This document shows positions 1-8,900 of a stretch of 64,000 bases of DNA, one piece after another. The notes under the pieces are model-generated. The model saw nothing but the letters and a program-made list of their open reading frames with translations, was not told where the DNA came from and made no database searches. The translations under genes were made by a program, and so were the position numbers. The stretch is from Desulfurivibrio dismutans (GTDB taxonomy: Bacteria > Desulfobacterota > Desulfobulbia > Desulfobulbales > Desulfurivibrionaceae). Numbering within the stretch: the stretch's first letter is position 1; each line of letters starts with the position of its first letter. The stretch spans positions 1-64,000 of the forward strand of contig NZ_JARGDQ010000007.1 of NCBI RefSeq assembly GCF_029210385.1, in the 5' to 3' direction.

Positions 1-517
1 AAATATGAGAGTCAAATTCAAACATGATAGCGTTTGACAGGAATGGAGAAGTTGGTGCACCTATAGAAAGCTGAAAATCATTATTCCTTTCTGGAAGACG
101 AAATAAAATTCTTACCAACCGTTGTAAGTCTGTTGCTGACAATGAAAGTGTATTATTGGATTGTGAATATTTTAAAAAATCATCGCCTTTAATTGATGGG
201 AAAAAATTTTTAAAATCTAATTTTAACAGATATGGTTTACTGGAGTGAGCCTTTGCATTCTGGAAAATGTTTTTTCCTTTCATATAAGCAGAAGCTGCCT
301 GATGAACAGAGTAAGAAGGGAAAATATTTTTTATTACCCAATATTGTATCCTTTTAACCTCTTTGGCTGGTTGGGCAATTGTTCTAAAGCCACTACCCGA
401 TTTTTTTGGAATTTGATACACTTTGTAACGATAAGGGGCACTCCTGATCAAATAATCTAGCTTCGTTTTAGTGATTAGAAGATCGTCGGACATATTTCCT
501 AATATTGTAGTCGGCAT
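1..517 (-). CDS. Retron reverse transcriptase, N-terminal part (cut by the left window edge)
   Basis: The minus strand is open from an ATG at 517 to the window edge, giving 172 codons. The visible protein carries retron-type RT landmarks: RTIAQP (residues 45-50), AYMKGKNIFQNAKAH (77-91), the LDFKNFF palm motif (100-106), and SIGAPTSPFLSNA (151-163). The catalytic YxDD box would lie beyond the edge. The ATG sits 2 nt after the stop of the effector gene, so the two are co-transcribed. In the retron family this enzyme reverse-transcribes part of the upstream msr-msd RNA into msDNA, priming from the 2'-OH of a branching G. Base composition is far more AT-rich than the housekeeping genes to the right, which suggests acquisition by transfer. 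Confidence 0.92.
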   Translation of the reverse strand, partial: MPTTILGNMSDDLLITKTKLDYLIRSAPYRYKVYQIPKKSGSGFRTIAQPAKEVKRIQYWVIKNIFPSYSVHQAASAYMKGKNIFQNAKAHSSKPYLLKLDFKNFFPSIKGDDFLKYSQSNNTLSLSATDLQRLVRILFRLPERNNDFQLSIGAPTSPFLSNAIMFEFDSHI

Positions 518-519
518 TT

Positions 520-1500
520 TTAGTCTCCAACTTGTCCGGTCGATTTTAAATATGAACGAAGGGCTCTATACTTCTCTTTTTGGTTTGTTTCATAAAAATC
601 TACAAATTGATTTGCCCAGCGGTCAGCGTCACGATTTCTAGCAGTTTCAGTCTTATACTCCCATGAAATCCAATCATTTTGAGGTGCAGCAAGATAAAAT
701 TCATAATTCCGATAAGGTTTTAAGACAATAAGGCTAAGCGATTTCAGTAAACTTAAGTACCGTTTTACCGCCTTTTGATCGACATCAATTCCATAACCTT
801 TTAATAAAAAAATGATCTCTTCTAATGTCGCCAGGTGAACAATTTTCAGAGAACTAATAATAAGTAGCATAATGTGACCTAGTTTCTTTTTATTAAAACT
901 TGCAGTCTTTGGAAGTTTGCTAATCACAGACTCAATTGTTTCTGATAGGTCGATAGCATCAGAAAAGTCCTCAATGGTTATGTGGCAATCGTCATCTCTC
1001 TTTTTTTTCCAGTCATATATTGAAATTGGGTCGTCATTTCCGTTCTCTTTAGCAAGATTCTTAAGGAATGAAACTGGACCTCTCCAAATAAATGATTCTT
1101 GATGTGTGTCATCTTGATGCATCACAACAAGAAGTCTATCTTGGATCGTGTTCAGCACTGCAAATGACCCAAGTTCGGCAATAGACCCAGGGCTTTCAGA
1201 AAAAATCACAGTCAAAGAAGAGAGTTCTGCCAAATCTCTTTCAAAATGTAATAAATCTTGATAATCTGAATGGTCAAAATATTCGAAAATTTGTTCGGCA
1301 AGGACAACATTTTCACGAAAGGAGCAGCCATTTCGCTTGATGTAGGAATAGAATATGTCACGGCAGGACAAGAACTTATTCTGGTGGTTCTCAGAAATGC
1401 GCCCACCACAAAGAAAAATAAAGGAAGGAAATTGGACGATACGAGTTTTTGTTAAATCAACAGCGGATATCCATTCTGAATATATTTTTTCTGTTTTCAA
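520..1500 (-). CDS. Retron effector, nucleoside deoxyribosyltransferase-like plus winged helix (Ec86/St85 type)
   Basis: This is a 326-aa protein. The N-terminal half has FLCGG (29-33) and SPGSIAELGSF (about 103-113), whose Glu is placed like the catalytic Glu of nucleoside 2-deoxyribosyltransferase-like N-glycosidases. The C-terminal third (about 195-320) looks like a winged helix. This architecture and the order RNA-effector-RT match the Retron-Eco1 (Ec86) / St85 type, in which RT, msDNA and effector form a complex that is toxic after phage infection; NAD+ hydrolysis has been reported for the Eco1 effector. No ATG lies near the N-terminus. The TTG at 1500 is the likely start but lacks a good Shine-Dalgarno, and it is 7 nt from the predicted end of the ncRNA. 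NAD+ cleavage by this protein is inference. Confidence 0.88.
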   Translation of the reverse strand: MKTEKIYSEWISAVDLTKTRIVQFPSFIFLCGGRISENHQNKFLSCRDIFYSYIKRNGCSFRENVVLAEQIFEYFDHSDYQDLLHFERDLAELSSLTVIFSESPGSIAELGSFAVLNTIQDRLLVVMHQDDTHQESFIWRGPVSFLKNLAKENGNDDPISIYDWKKKRDDDCHITIEDFSDAIDLSETIESVISKLPKTASFNKKKLGHIMLLIISSLKIVHLATLEEIIFLLKGYGIDVDQKAVKRYLSLLKSLSLIVLKPYRNYEFYLAAPQNDWISWEYKTETARNRDADRWANQFVDFYETNQKEKYRALRSYLKSTGQVGD

Positions 1501-1504
1501 AATA

Positions 1505-1673
1505 AGGCTCTTTACTGTGAGCGCGGCACGGTAGGCCGCTTTGGCTTATCGGCGAATACTTGGAGCCGGTGAGCCAAAGCGGCCTACCGTGCCAATAAAA
1601 GCCATCAATAGTTGCAAGTCCAGCGGAGCGCCGGACAAAGCTAAGTTAATTCAGCTTATTTCGCTAAAGAGCG
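1505..1673 (-). ncRNA. Retron msr-msd RNA
   Basis: Read on the minus strand, this region has all parts of a retron RNA. The a1 arm (1665-1672) and a2 arm (1507-1514) are perfect 8-nt complements. A TTTAGCGA segment carries the candidate branching G (complement of 1664) in the AGC context seen in Ec86. Two short msr hairpins follow: a 5-7 bp stem around 1640-1659, and a 7-bp stem with one G-U pair around 1617-1635. The msd is a perfect 22-bp stem, 1525-1546 with 1572-1593, and a 25-nt apical region. The RNA ends immediately before the effector start. Exact 5' and 3' ends are estimates from the a1/a2 pairing. Confidence 0.85.
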
Positions 1674-1707
1674 TTTATACTTTCCATCAAAACTACAAAC
1701 TTGTCAA
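1674..1707 (-). promoter_or_regulatory. Candidate retron promoter
   Basis: On the minus strand a TATAAA box (1674-1679) lies about 7-10 nt before the a1 arm, where the RNA should begin. A perfect TTGACA (1702-1707) lies upstream. The 22-nt spacer is longer than the usual 16-18 nt, so only the -10 box is convincing. Confidence 0.4.
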
Positions 1708-1864
1708 CATATATGCCTCTCAAACAGCTAGGCCGAACAAATAATTCTACGGGCCTGCATACCACCCGGCCACCAAGGCGGCTACTCTACCTTCCTGGGG
1801 CGAAAGATAAAAACGCGGATTTTTAGTGTCGTACCTATCACCCTTATTTGGCAAGCTAATTCAT

Positions 1865-1891
1865 CAGAAATGGCGTGACAAGCCATTTCTG
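1865..1891. other. 10-bp inverted repeat in the retron / cyclo-ligase gap
   Basis: Arms 1865-1874 and 1882-1891 are perfect complements around a 7-nt loop. They lie 22 nt beyond the stop codon of the cyclo-ligase gene. No T-run follows on the minus strand, so this is at best a weak terminator. I see no gene between 1708 and 1912. Confidence 0.4.
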
Positions 1892-1912
1892 GGCGGAATG
1901 GGCCATAAACAC

Positions 1913-2500
1913 CTACAGAACAACGCCAGATTCGGTCACCAAATGATGCAGCCGCTGGTCATGGGGTAGCAGGGGGAGTTGGGGTACTACCTGCAGGTCG
2001 AAGGCCAGGCCGATCCGTATTGCCTGGGGGGCGTGGTCGGCCAGGAAGCGGTCGTAATAGCCGCCGCCGTAGCCCAGGCGGCCGCCCTGGTGGTCGAAAA
2101 CGCTGCCCGGCAGCAGGACCAGGTCGATTTCCGTTGGGTCCTGGGGTTGGCTGAAGGCCGGGTCCGGTTCGGGGATGCCGCAATAGCCGGGGCGTAGTTG
2201 GCGGTCCGGGTCGGTGAGTTGAAAAACTTCCAGGCGCTTTTCCTTTACCCGGGTCAGCGGTACCGCCAGGCGGCAGCCGGCCGGCAGGTGGGCGGCCAGG
2301 GCCGGCAGGGTTTCCACCTCGCTGCGGAAGTGCAGATAGACCATGACCACCCCGGCCCGGCGCATCGGCTTCCGGGCGGCCAGAGCGGCCAGGGCGACAT
2401 GGATGGCGGCGCTTTTTTGCCGCCGCTGGGCGGGGGTTAAACCGTCCCGGGCGGTCAAAACCTGGTCTCGCAAGCGGCGGCGCTGTTCTTCGATCTGCAT
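1913..2500 (-). CDS. 5-formyltetrahydrofolate cyclo-ligase
   Basis: The 195-aa product has the normal length for the 5-FTHF cyclo-ligase (YgfA/MTHFS) family, which uses ATP to convert 5-formyl-THF to 5,10-methenyl-THF in the cytosol. Visible landmarks are the basic N-terminus with R-D-Q-V, the VYLHFRSEVET segment that contributes to the substrate site, DLVLLPGSVFDHQGGRLG, and the GYGGGYYDRFL glycine-rich loop (about residues 145-155) that binds the nucleotide phosphate. The start is an ATG at 2500 with only a weak AGG upstream. It is a GC-rich housekeeping gene between two AT-rich accessory modules. Its immediate 5' flank (2499-2537) is one copy of the direct repeat that also lies beyond vapBC. 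Confidence 0.9.
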   Translation of the reverse strand: MQIEEQRRRLRDQVLTARDGLTPAQRRQKSAAIHVALAALAARKPMRRAGVVMVYLHFRSEVETLPALAAHLPAGCRLAVPLTRVKEKRLEVFQLTDPDRQLRPGYCGIPEPDPAFSQPQDPTEIDLVLLPGSVFDHQGGRLGYGGGYYDRFLADHAPQAIRIGLAFDLQVVPQLPLLPHDQRLHHLVTESGVVL

Positions 2501-2537
2501 TGTTACCGACCTGTATTTAATGCTTACCTTATTGACC
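2499..2537. repeat. Direct repeat copy 1 flanking vapBC
   Basis: These 39 nt match 3361-3399 at 37 positions by eye (differences at 2505 and in the CTTACCTT / CTTAGCTT stretch). This copy abuts the cyclo-ligase start codon. The 823 bases between the copies contain only vapBC. Confidence 0.85.
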
Positions 2538-2591
2538 TGTAATAAATTTTTTCAATTTGCGGCAAAAGCACTCTCTTCATTTACGCGATGG

Positions 2592-3002
2592 CTACGAAAG
2601 AATAGTTTTAAATTTTCTTCTGCCCTTGATTCTGTAAATTGTAAAATCTCGATCGATTGTTGCAATTGTGTTTATGCTTAGCTTTTCTGCCAAGAAAACA
2701 AGGCAAGAATCTGCAAAATCCATTGGGAGGTCACGATATTTTGCAGTTAACTCTTTTAGCCGTTTGAAGTCTTCATTTTCAATATTGTGAACTTCAACAG
2801 CCCCACGATTCACCCACTCAATGAAATCAATTTGCGCATCTCTATTGAAGTCTAACAGATGCAGGGTTTCAGTTATTGACGCAAGAGTAGTGATGAGTGG
2901 TAACTTGTTGTTTTTTAAAAAATCTACGGCATCTTGGTGGTATTTGTCAGATGAGTCAAAAAGAGCGATTAACGGACCAGAGTCGATAAGAATTTTTTTC
3001 AT
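2592..3002 (-). CDS. vapC: VapC-type PIN-domain toxin ribonuclease
   Basis: The 136-aa single-domain PIN protein has the acidic set expected for metal-dependent RNA cleavage: an N-terminal Asp in ILIDSGPLIALFD (D7 and nearby D15), Glu in ITETLHLL, and the C-terminal DFADSCLVFLA and IDRDFTIY segments. VapC toxins usually cut tRNA or rRNA and are held inactive by the cognate antitoxin. Its ATG overlaps the antitoxin stop by 4 nt (ATGA), the usual order of antitoxin first and toxin second. It is AT-rich relative to its neighbours. The RNA target cannot be read from sequence. Confidence 0.88.
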   Translation of the reverse strand: MKKILIDSGPLIALFDSSDKYHQDAVDFLKNNKLPLITTLASITETLHLLDFNRDAQIDFIEWVNRGAVEVHNIENEDFKRLKELTAKYRDLPMDFADSCLVFLAEKLSINTIATIDRDFTIYRIKGRRKFKTILS

Positions 3003-3241
3003 TTTCTTTTTGCTCTGATCTTATTTTTTAATAGCTCTTTCCGGTTAGTCGATAAATTTGATAGGCCACTAGAGTATTTTCCAAATATATCTTCACCTAG
3101 TTCCCAAGGGCTAGGTTGGCTCAATTTGCCAAGATATTCTGAAATGCTTTTTCTAATTAATTCTGATTTGGTCAGGCCAAGATTCTTTGCCGTATTCTGA
3201 ATAGCCTGCTCAAGTTTTGGATCTAATCTTAATGTGATCAT
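2999..3241 (-). CDS. vapB: VapB-type ribbon-helix-helix antitoxin
   Basis: From the ATG at 3241 this gives 80 aa. The N-terminus MITLRLDPKLEQAIQ followed by LGLTKSELIRKSISEYL is a typical ribbon-helix-helix DNA-binding domain. The C-terminal half, with the WELGEDIFGKYSSG segment, is the toxin-wrapping part seen in RHH partners of PIN toxins. I chose this start over an upstream extension because GGAGG lies about 8 nt before it and homologues begin at MI/MxTLRL. A palindrome lies over its promoter, consistent with autorepression by the antitoxin and its toxin complex. Confidence 0.85.
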   Translation of the reverse strand: MITLRLDPKLEQAIQNTAKNLGLTKSELIRKSISEYLGKLSQPSPWELGEDIFGKYSSGLSNLSTNRKELLKNKIRAKRK

Positions 3242-3256
3242 CGTCGTATCCTCCGT

Positions 3257-3292
3257 ATTACATATTGTAATGCGAAGGTGGATTGGTGTCAA
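3257..3292 (-). promoter_or_regulatory. vapBC promoter with operator palindrome on the -10 box
   Basis: On the minus strand, TTGACA (3287-3292) and TACAAT (3264-3269) are separated by exactly 17 nt. The perfect 15-nt palindrome ATTACATATTGTAAT (3257-3271) covers the -10 box, so repressor binding would block RNA polymerase. This is the classic layout of an autoregulated toxin-antitoxin operon. Confidence 0.75.
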
Positions 3293-3360
3293 TTTTTTCT
3301 TTTCAGTACATAATGTTCAGCATAACCGGCCGGGAAATAGTCCCCTTACCCGTCCTCTTG

Positions 3361-3399
3361 ATTGTTCCCGACCTGTATTTAATGCTTAGCTTATTGACC
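3361..3399. repeat. Direct repeat copy 2 flanking vapBC
   Basis: This is the second copy of the 39-nt repeat (see 2499-2537). It lies upstream of the vapBC promoter and about 120 nt before mutM. The pair suggests that vapBC arrived with a duplication of the original cyclo-ligase 5' flank. Confidence 0.85.
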
Positions 3400-3520
3400 G
3401 GCATGGGTTATTTAAGGTAAATTCACTGAACACGCCCGGTTGATGTAACCGGGCGTAAACTTCCAGACCATCAAACATGGACAGCGGTCAAGGGTAACGT
3501 CGCCCCACCGCGAAAAAAAT

Positions 3521-4441
3521 ATGCCTGAATTACCGGAAGTGGAAGTAGTGCGCCAAGGCCTGGAGCCTTTGGTGCTGAACCGGCAAATCGCCCGGATCAG
3601 CGCCAGCGGCCTGCCTCTGCGCCGCCCCGTGCCCCTGGCCGAACTGTGCCAATGGGGCGAAGGCGCCCGGGTGACCGGGGTGGCCCGGCGGGCCAAATAC
3701 CTGCTGCTGCACCTGGACAACGGCGCCCTGATGATCTTCCACCTGGGCATGACCGGCAAGATTTATCCGGCGACGAGTCGGGAACCGGCCCGCAAGCATG
3801 ACCACCTGGTGCTGCACCTGGCCGCCGACCGCGGACCAGCCGGGTCGTCTAACCTGCAAATTATGGAGCCCGGTGAACAGCCACCGGTAATCGAAGCCAT
3901 CCGCTTCAACGACTGCCGCCGCTTCGGGCTGGTCGCCGTCTTTGCCCCCGCCGAGGCCGCCGCCCCGCCGCTGCTGGCCGGGCTGGGGCCGGAGCCCCTG
4001 GACGAAAAGGCCTTCAGCCCCGCCTACCTGGCCCTGGCCTGCGCCCACCGGCGCACCCCGATCAAAAACCTGCTGATGGACAACAAGGTGGTGGTGGGCA
4101 TCGGCAACATCTACGCCAGCGAGGTGCTGTTTGCCGCCGGGGTGCACCCGGAAACCTTAGCCCTGGCCGTTTCCCGACCCAAGCTGAAAAAGATCTGCGC
4201 CGCCGCCCGGCAGATATTGACCCGGGCCATTGCCGCCGGCGGCACCACCATTGTCGATTTTGCCAATGCCGCCGGCGAGTCGGGCTATTTCCAGGTGCAA
4301 CTGGCCGTTTACGGGCGCGCCGGCCAGCCCTGTTGCCGTTGCGGCCGGGAAATTGCCCGCACGGTGCAGGCCGGGAGGGCGACTTATTTTTGCCCCCGGT
4401 GCCAGCGCCGCGCCAAGCCGCCGCAGCGCCGCCAGCCGTAA
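3521..4441 (+). CDS. mutM: Formamidopyrimidine-DNA glycosylase (Fpg/MutM)
   Basis: This 306-aa bifunctional glycosylase/AP-lyase removes 8-oxoguanine and formamidopyrimidines. The essential N-terminus is intact: MPELPEVEVVRQGL, with catalytic Pro2 (after Met removal) and Glu3. The beta-strand Lys is in RRAKYLLLHL. The helix-two-turn-helix contains DNKVVVGIGNIYASEVLF, and the C-terminal zinc finger is CCRCG...YFCPRCQRR. It is about 35 residues longer than the usual 270, mainly because of a linker around residues 103-125. It stands alone on the plus strand. I see no gene in the 224-nt gap after it. Confidence 0.95.
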   Translation: MPELPEVEVVRQGLEPLVLNRQIARISASGLPLRRPVPLAELCQWGEGARVTGVARRAKYLLLHLDNGALMIFHLGMTGKIYPATSREPARKHDHLVLHLAADRGPAGSSNLQIMEPGEQPPVIEAIRFNDCRRFGLVAVFAPAEAAAPPLLAGLGPEPLDEKAFSPAYLALACAHRRTPIKNLLMDNKVVVGIGNIYASEVLFAAGVHPETLALAVSRPKLKKICAAARQILTRAIAAGGTTIVDFANAAGESGYFQVQLAVYGRAGQPCCRCGREIARTVQAGRATYFCPRCQRRAKPPQRRQP

Positions 4442-4665
4442 TCAACCCGGCCCCGAATCGCAGGCTGGCCAACACCCGGGGGCCGCAGGTTGCGGCAAGC
4501 TTCGATGGCGACAGGTGATCGTTGGCAAAAAAACATTGTCTGGGCCAGAAAAACGGAACAAAATGAAGGCAGTGGCTCACTGTGTAAGTGCGAGCTGTTG
4601 CCCGCCACTCCATACAAGCAGGCCCCGATCCTGAGCTGTTAAAAACTGATTAAGGCGCCGACAAC

Positions 4666-5931
4666 ATGCCCATCGCTCAAAAAACGTCCGGCCGGACAAA
4701 GTTTTTAAAAATCATTCTGCCCCTGCTGATTCTCCTGCTGGGGTTTCTGCTCATGCAACTGCTGCTGTCCCAGCGCCGGGCGCCGGAGCCGCGGGAGGTC
4801 GAAGAACGCGGCGCCCTGGTGGAACTGCTGACCGTGCAGCCCGAGACCCGCCAGGTCTTGGTCCGGGGCAGCGGCACCGTCCGGGGGCAACAGGAAATCA
4901 GCATTATCCCCCGGGTCTCGGGCGAGGTTATCGCCCTGGGGCCGGATTTCGTCGCCGGGGGCTTTGTCCGGACCGGCGAGCTGCTCTTCCGCCTGGACCC
5001 GGCGGATTATGAACTGGCCCGGCAACGCGCCCGGGCTACGACGGCCCGAGCCGAGGCCCGGCTGGCGGAAATCTCCGAACGGGCCGCCGTCGCCCGCCAG
5101 GAGTGGCAGCGGTTTGAGCAGCGCGACGGGGCAAGGCTGGAACCCAGCCCCCTGGCCCTCTTTGAACCGCAACTGCAGGAGGCCCAAGCCGAACTGGCCG
5201 CCGCCGAGGCCGACCTGACCGCCGCCCGGCTGGACCTGGAGCGCACCTCGGTGCATGCCCCTTTCAACGCCCGGATCCGCCAGCGGCAACTGGAAATGGG
5301 CCAGTTCATCCAGGCGGGCGGCAATGTCGCCACTCTGACCGGCACCGACCAGGCGGAGATTGTGGTGCCGGTGCCCCAGGCCGAAGTCCCGTGGCTGGAG
5401 CTGCCCCGGCCGGGGGTGACGGCAAACGGCTCCCCCGCCCTGGTGAATTTTACTGTCGGCGACCAGGAGCACCAGTGGTCCGGCTTCCTGCGCCGGTCGT
5501 TGGGCGAGGTGGAAAGCCAGGGGCGGATGGTTCAACTGGTGATCGCCGTCGACGATCCCTACCAGCTTGCCGCCCCCCAGGCCACGCCGGTCTCGCTGCT
5601 GCCGGGGATGTTTGTCGGGGTTGAACTGGCCGGCCACCGCCTGGAGGAGGTCTTCGTGCTGCCCCGGCGGACTATCCGGGGAGACAGCACGGTCTGGCTG
5701 ATGGATGAAGATAGTCGCCTGCGTTTGCGCCCGGTTAATATCGTGCGCCAGGAAAAGGAAATCGCGATCGTCGACCACGGGCTGGCGGCCGGCGACCGGG
5801 TGGTGCTCACCGAGCTAACCGGCGCGGTGGACGGCATGCTGCTGCGGGCCAACAACAACCGCGAGCAGGGCGGGCAAGTGGCGGGGGCAAAACCCGAATC
5901 TAAGCCGGAACAAGGAGCCGACCGGCCATGA
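4666..5931 (+). CDS. RND efflux periplasmic adaptor (membrane fusion protein)
   Basis: The 421-aa product has an N-terminal membrane anchor (about residues 14-32, ILPLLILLLGFLLMQLLL), then a lipoyl/barrel-sandwich half (about 60-100), and an Ala/Glu/Arg-rich coiled-coil hairpin (about 120-190). The second half lipoyl piece (APFNARIRQRQLEMGQFI) and beta-barrel regions follow. Such proteins link an inner-membrane RND pump to an outer-membrane channel. Its stop overlaps the pump gene start by 4 nt (ATGA), so the two are translationally coupled. No TolC-like channel gene lies nearby, so the channel must be encoded elsewhere. The substrate is unknown. Confidence 0.9.
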   Translation: MPIAQKTSGRTKFLKIILPLLILLLGFLLMQLLLSQRRAPEPREVEERGALVELLTVQPETRQVLVRGSGTVRGQQEISIIPRVSGEVIALGPDFVAGGFVRTGELLFRLDPADYELARQRARATTARAEARLAEISERAAVARQEWQRFEQRDGARLEPSPLALFEPQLQEAQAELAAAEADLTAARLDLERTSVHAPFNARIRQRQLEMGQFIQAGGNVATLTGTDQAEIVVPVPQAEVPWLELPRPGVTANGSPALVNFTVGDQEHQWSGFLRRSLGEVESQGRMVQLVIAVDDPYQLAAPQATPVSLLPGMFVGVELAGHRLEEVFVLPRRTIRGDSTVWLMDEDSRLRLRPVNIVRQEKEIAIVDHGLAAGDRVVLTELTGAVDGMLLRANNNREQGGQVAGAKPESKPEQGADRP

Positions 5932-8900
5932 ACCGCCAGATTCAATGGATGGCCCATAACCACGTGGCCGCCACCCTGCTGCTGCTCTTCTTCACCCTGG
6001 GCGGCCTGATTACGGCCTTTACCATCAAGCAGGAGGTCTTTCCCGAGATCACCCTGGACCGGGTGACCATCACCGTCAACTATCCCGGCGCCAGCCCCGA
6101 AGAGGTTGAGGCGGGAATTGTTCTTCAGATCGAGGAGAGCATCGCCGCGGTTGACGGCATTAAAGAGATCAAATCCACCGCCGCCGAAGGACGGGCCACG
6201 GTCAACGCGGTGATCGACACCGGCGCCGACGTCGACCAGGTGCTGCAGGACATCAAGAGCGAAGTGGACCGGATCATCAGCTTTCCGGTCGATGCCGAGC
6301 AACCGGTGGTCAGCAAGGCGCTGATCCGCAGCGAGGTGATTTCGGTGGTGGTGTACGGCCCTGCCCCGGAGTTAACCTTGCGCCAGTGGGCGGAAATGAT
6401 CCGCGACGATCTGCTGGAGTTGGAGGGCATCACCCAGGTTGAACTGACCGGGGTGCGGCCCTACGAGATTTCCATCGAGCTTGACGAGGAGATGCTGCGC
6501 CGCCACCAGCTTACCCTGGAAGGGGTGGCGGCCACGGTCCGCCAGGCTTCCCAGGATATTCCCGGCGGGGTGATCAGGGCCGAGGGCGGGGAGATTCTGC
6601 TGCGCACCAAGGAGCGCCGCTATACCGGCCGGGAACATGAAGATATCGTGGTCAAGGCCGACGCCGACGGTAGCCTGCTGCACCTGGGCGACATCGCCAC
6701 GGTGCGCGACGGCTTTGAAGAGATCGACCTGATCAGCCGGTTCAACGGCCAGCCCGCCGCCATGGTCCAGGTTTTCCGGGTCGGCGACCAGAAACCCCGC
6801 GAAATTTCCGCCCTGATCCGCAATTATGTCCAGCAGCGGGAGATCGACACCGCCGAGACGGTGATCGACCTGGCCCTGTGGAACGACAACTCCGAGGTGC
6901 TGCAAAGTCGTTTTCAATTGCTGTTGAAAAACGCCGCCATCGGCCTGTTGCTGGTCTTTGTCATCTTAAGCCTGTTTCTGGAATTCAAACTTTCGCTCTG
7001 GATCATGCTGGGGCTGCCGGTCTCTTTTCTCGGGGCGCTGCTGTTCATGCCCGGCGTCGAGGTTTCCATCAACATGATGTCGCTGTTTGCCTTCATCATG
7101 GCCCTGGGGATTGTGGTGGACAACTCGGTGGTGGTGGGCGAGAGCATCCATGAACACCGGAGCCGGGGCAAGGAAAAGACCCAGGCGGCGGTGGAGGGCA
7201 CCTGGGAAGTAGCGGTGCCGGTGGTCTTTTCGGTGCTGACCACGGTAGCGGCCTTTCTGCCGCTGCTTTTCATCACCGGCACCATGGGCAAGTTCATCTA
7301 TTCAATTCCCCTGGTGGTGATCAGCATTCTGCTGGTCTCCCTGGCGGTCTCTCTCTTTGTTCTGCCCGCCCTGCTGGGCCGCCGGGAGAATGTTCCGGTC
7401 CCCAGCTCCGGGCTGGTGGGCAAAATCAAGGAGCTGCACCGGCGAGTCAATGACCTGCTGCAGGAGCTGATCAACGGCCCCTACCGGCGCACCCTGGACT
7501 TCTGCCTGCAGTATCGCGGCATCACCCTGGCCGCCGCCCTGGTCATGCTGATGCTGGCCGTCGGTGTGGTGGGAGGCGGGGTTGTCCAGTTTCGCTTCAT
7601 GCCGGAGGTGGAGGGTGACACCATCCTGGTGGAACTGGAGATGCCCCAGGGCACCCTGGTGGAGGATACGGCCCGGGTCGAGGCCTTCATTGTGGAACAG
7701 GCTCAACAGGCCATCGCCGAGTTCGACGCCCGGCGAAAGGATGATCGCACCATCTTACGCCACCTCTATTCCATCATCGGCGGGACCGCGGCCCAGGGCG
7801 GTCCCGGCGGGGGCGGCGGCGACAGCGGCACCCACCTGGCCACCACCACCCTCTTTTTACAGCCCGCCGAGGTCCGCGAGGTGCCGGCCGCCGAGGTGGC
7901 CGCCCGCTGGCGGGAACTGGTGGGGGAGATTCCCGGCGTCCGCTCGCTGAGCTTTACCACCGACCTGGTACGTTTCGGCGACCACATCGATGTCCAGCTG
8001 GCCCACGACGACTTCGACACCCTGCTCACCGTCCGTGACCACCTGCAGGAGGAACTGGCCAAATACACCGGGGTCGGCGATATCGCCGACAATTTCCCCG
8101 AGGGCAAAAGAGAGCTGACCCTGCGCCTTAAACCGGCGGCCCGCAGCCTGGGGGTAACCGAGGAAGAGCTGGGGCGCCAGGTGCGCGGCGCCTTTTTCGG
8201 GGCCGAGGCCCTGCGGGTACAGCGGGGCCGCAACGAGGTCAGGGTCATGGTCCGCTATCCCGAGATGCAGCGGCGCAGTGTCTGGGACCTGGAACAGATG
8301 ACCATCCGCACCCCGGCCGGCGGCGACGTTCCCCTGCTCCAGGCCGCCGAGGTTATCGACGGCCGGGGCTTTGCCGCCATCAATCGCACCGACCGCAAAC
8401 GGGTGATCAATGTCACCGCCAGTGTCGACGAGCGCCAGGCCAATGCCGAGGAGATCCTGGCCGACCTGCAAAGCTCGGTCCTGGCTGAATTGATGGCCGA
8501 TTTTCCGGGGCTCAGCTATGACCTGGAAGGGGAGGAAAAGGAGCGTCGGGAGTCCATGGGCAGCATGGCCCGGGGCTTTCTGCTGGCCCTGTTCGCCATC
8601 TACGCCCTGCTGGCTGTCCCGCTGCGGAGTTACATTCAGCCGCTGATCATCATGGCCGCCATCCCCTTCGGGATCGTCGGCGCCCTGCTGGGGCATCTGC
8701 TGCTGGGTTATAATTTGAGCATCCTGAGCGTGTTCGGCATCGTCGCTCTGTCCGGGGTGGTGGTCAACAACTCGCTGCTGCTGATTGACCGGATCAACCG
8801 CAACCGTCGCCAGCAGGGCTATGAGGGCGACTTGGGCAACTTGGACAATCGGCAGCAACCGCCGGACGGCCCAAGCCTGCCCAACGGCCCGGCAGGGCTG

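Noticed and set aside
1-1673. A group II intron or diversity-generating retroelement instead of a retron.
   Set aside because: The RT motifs, the effector gene and the msr-msd layout fit a retron. There is no intron domain V or VI and no template/variable repeat pair.
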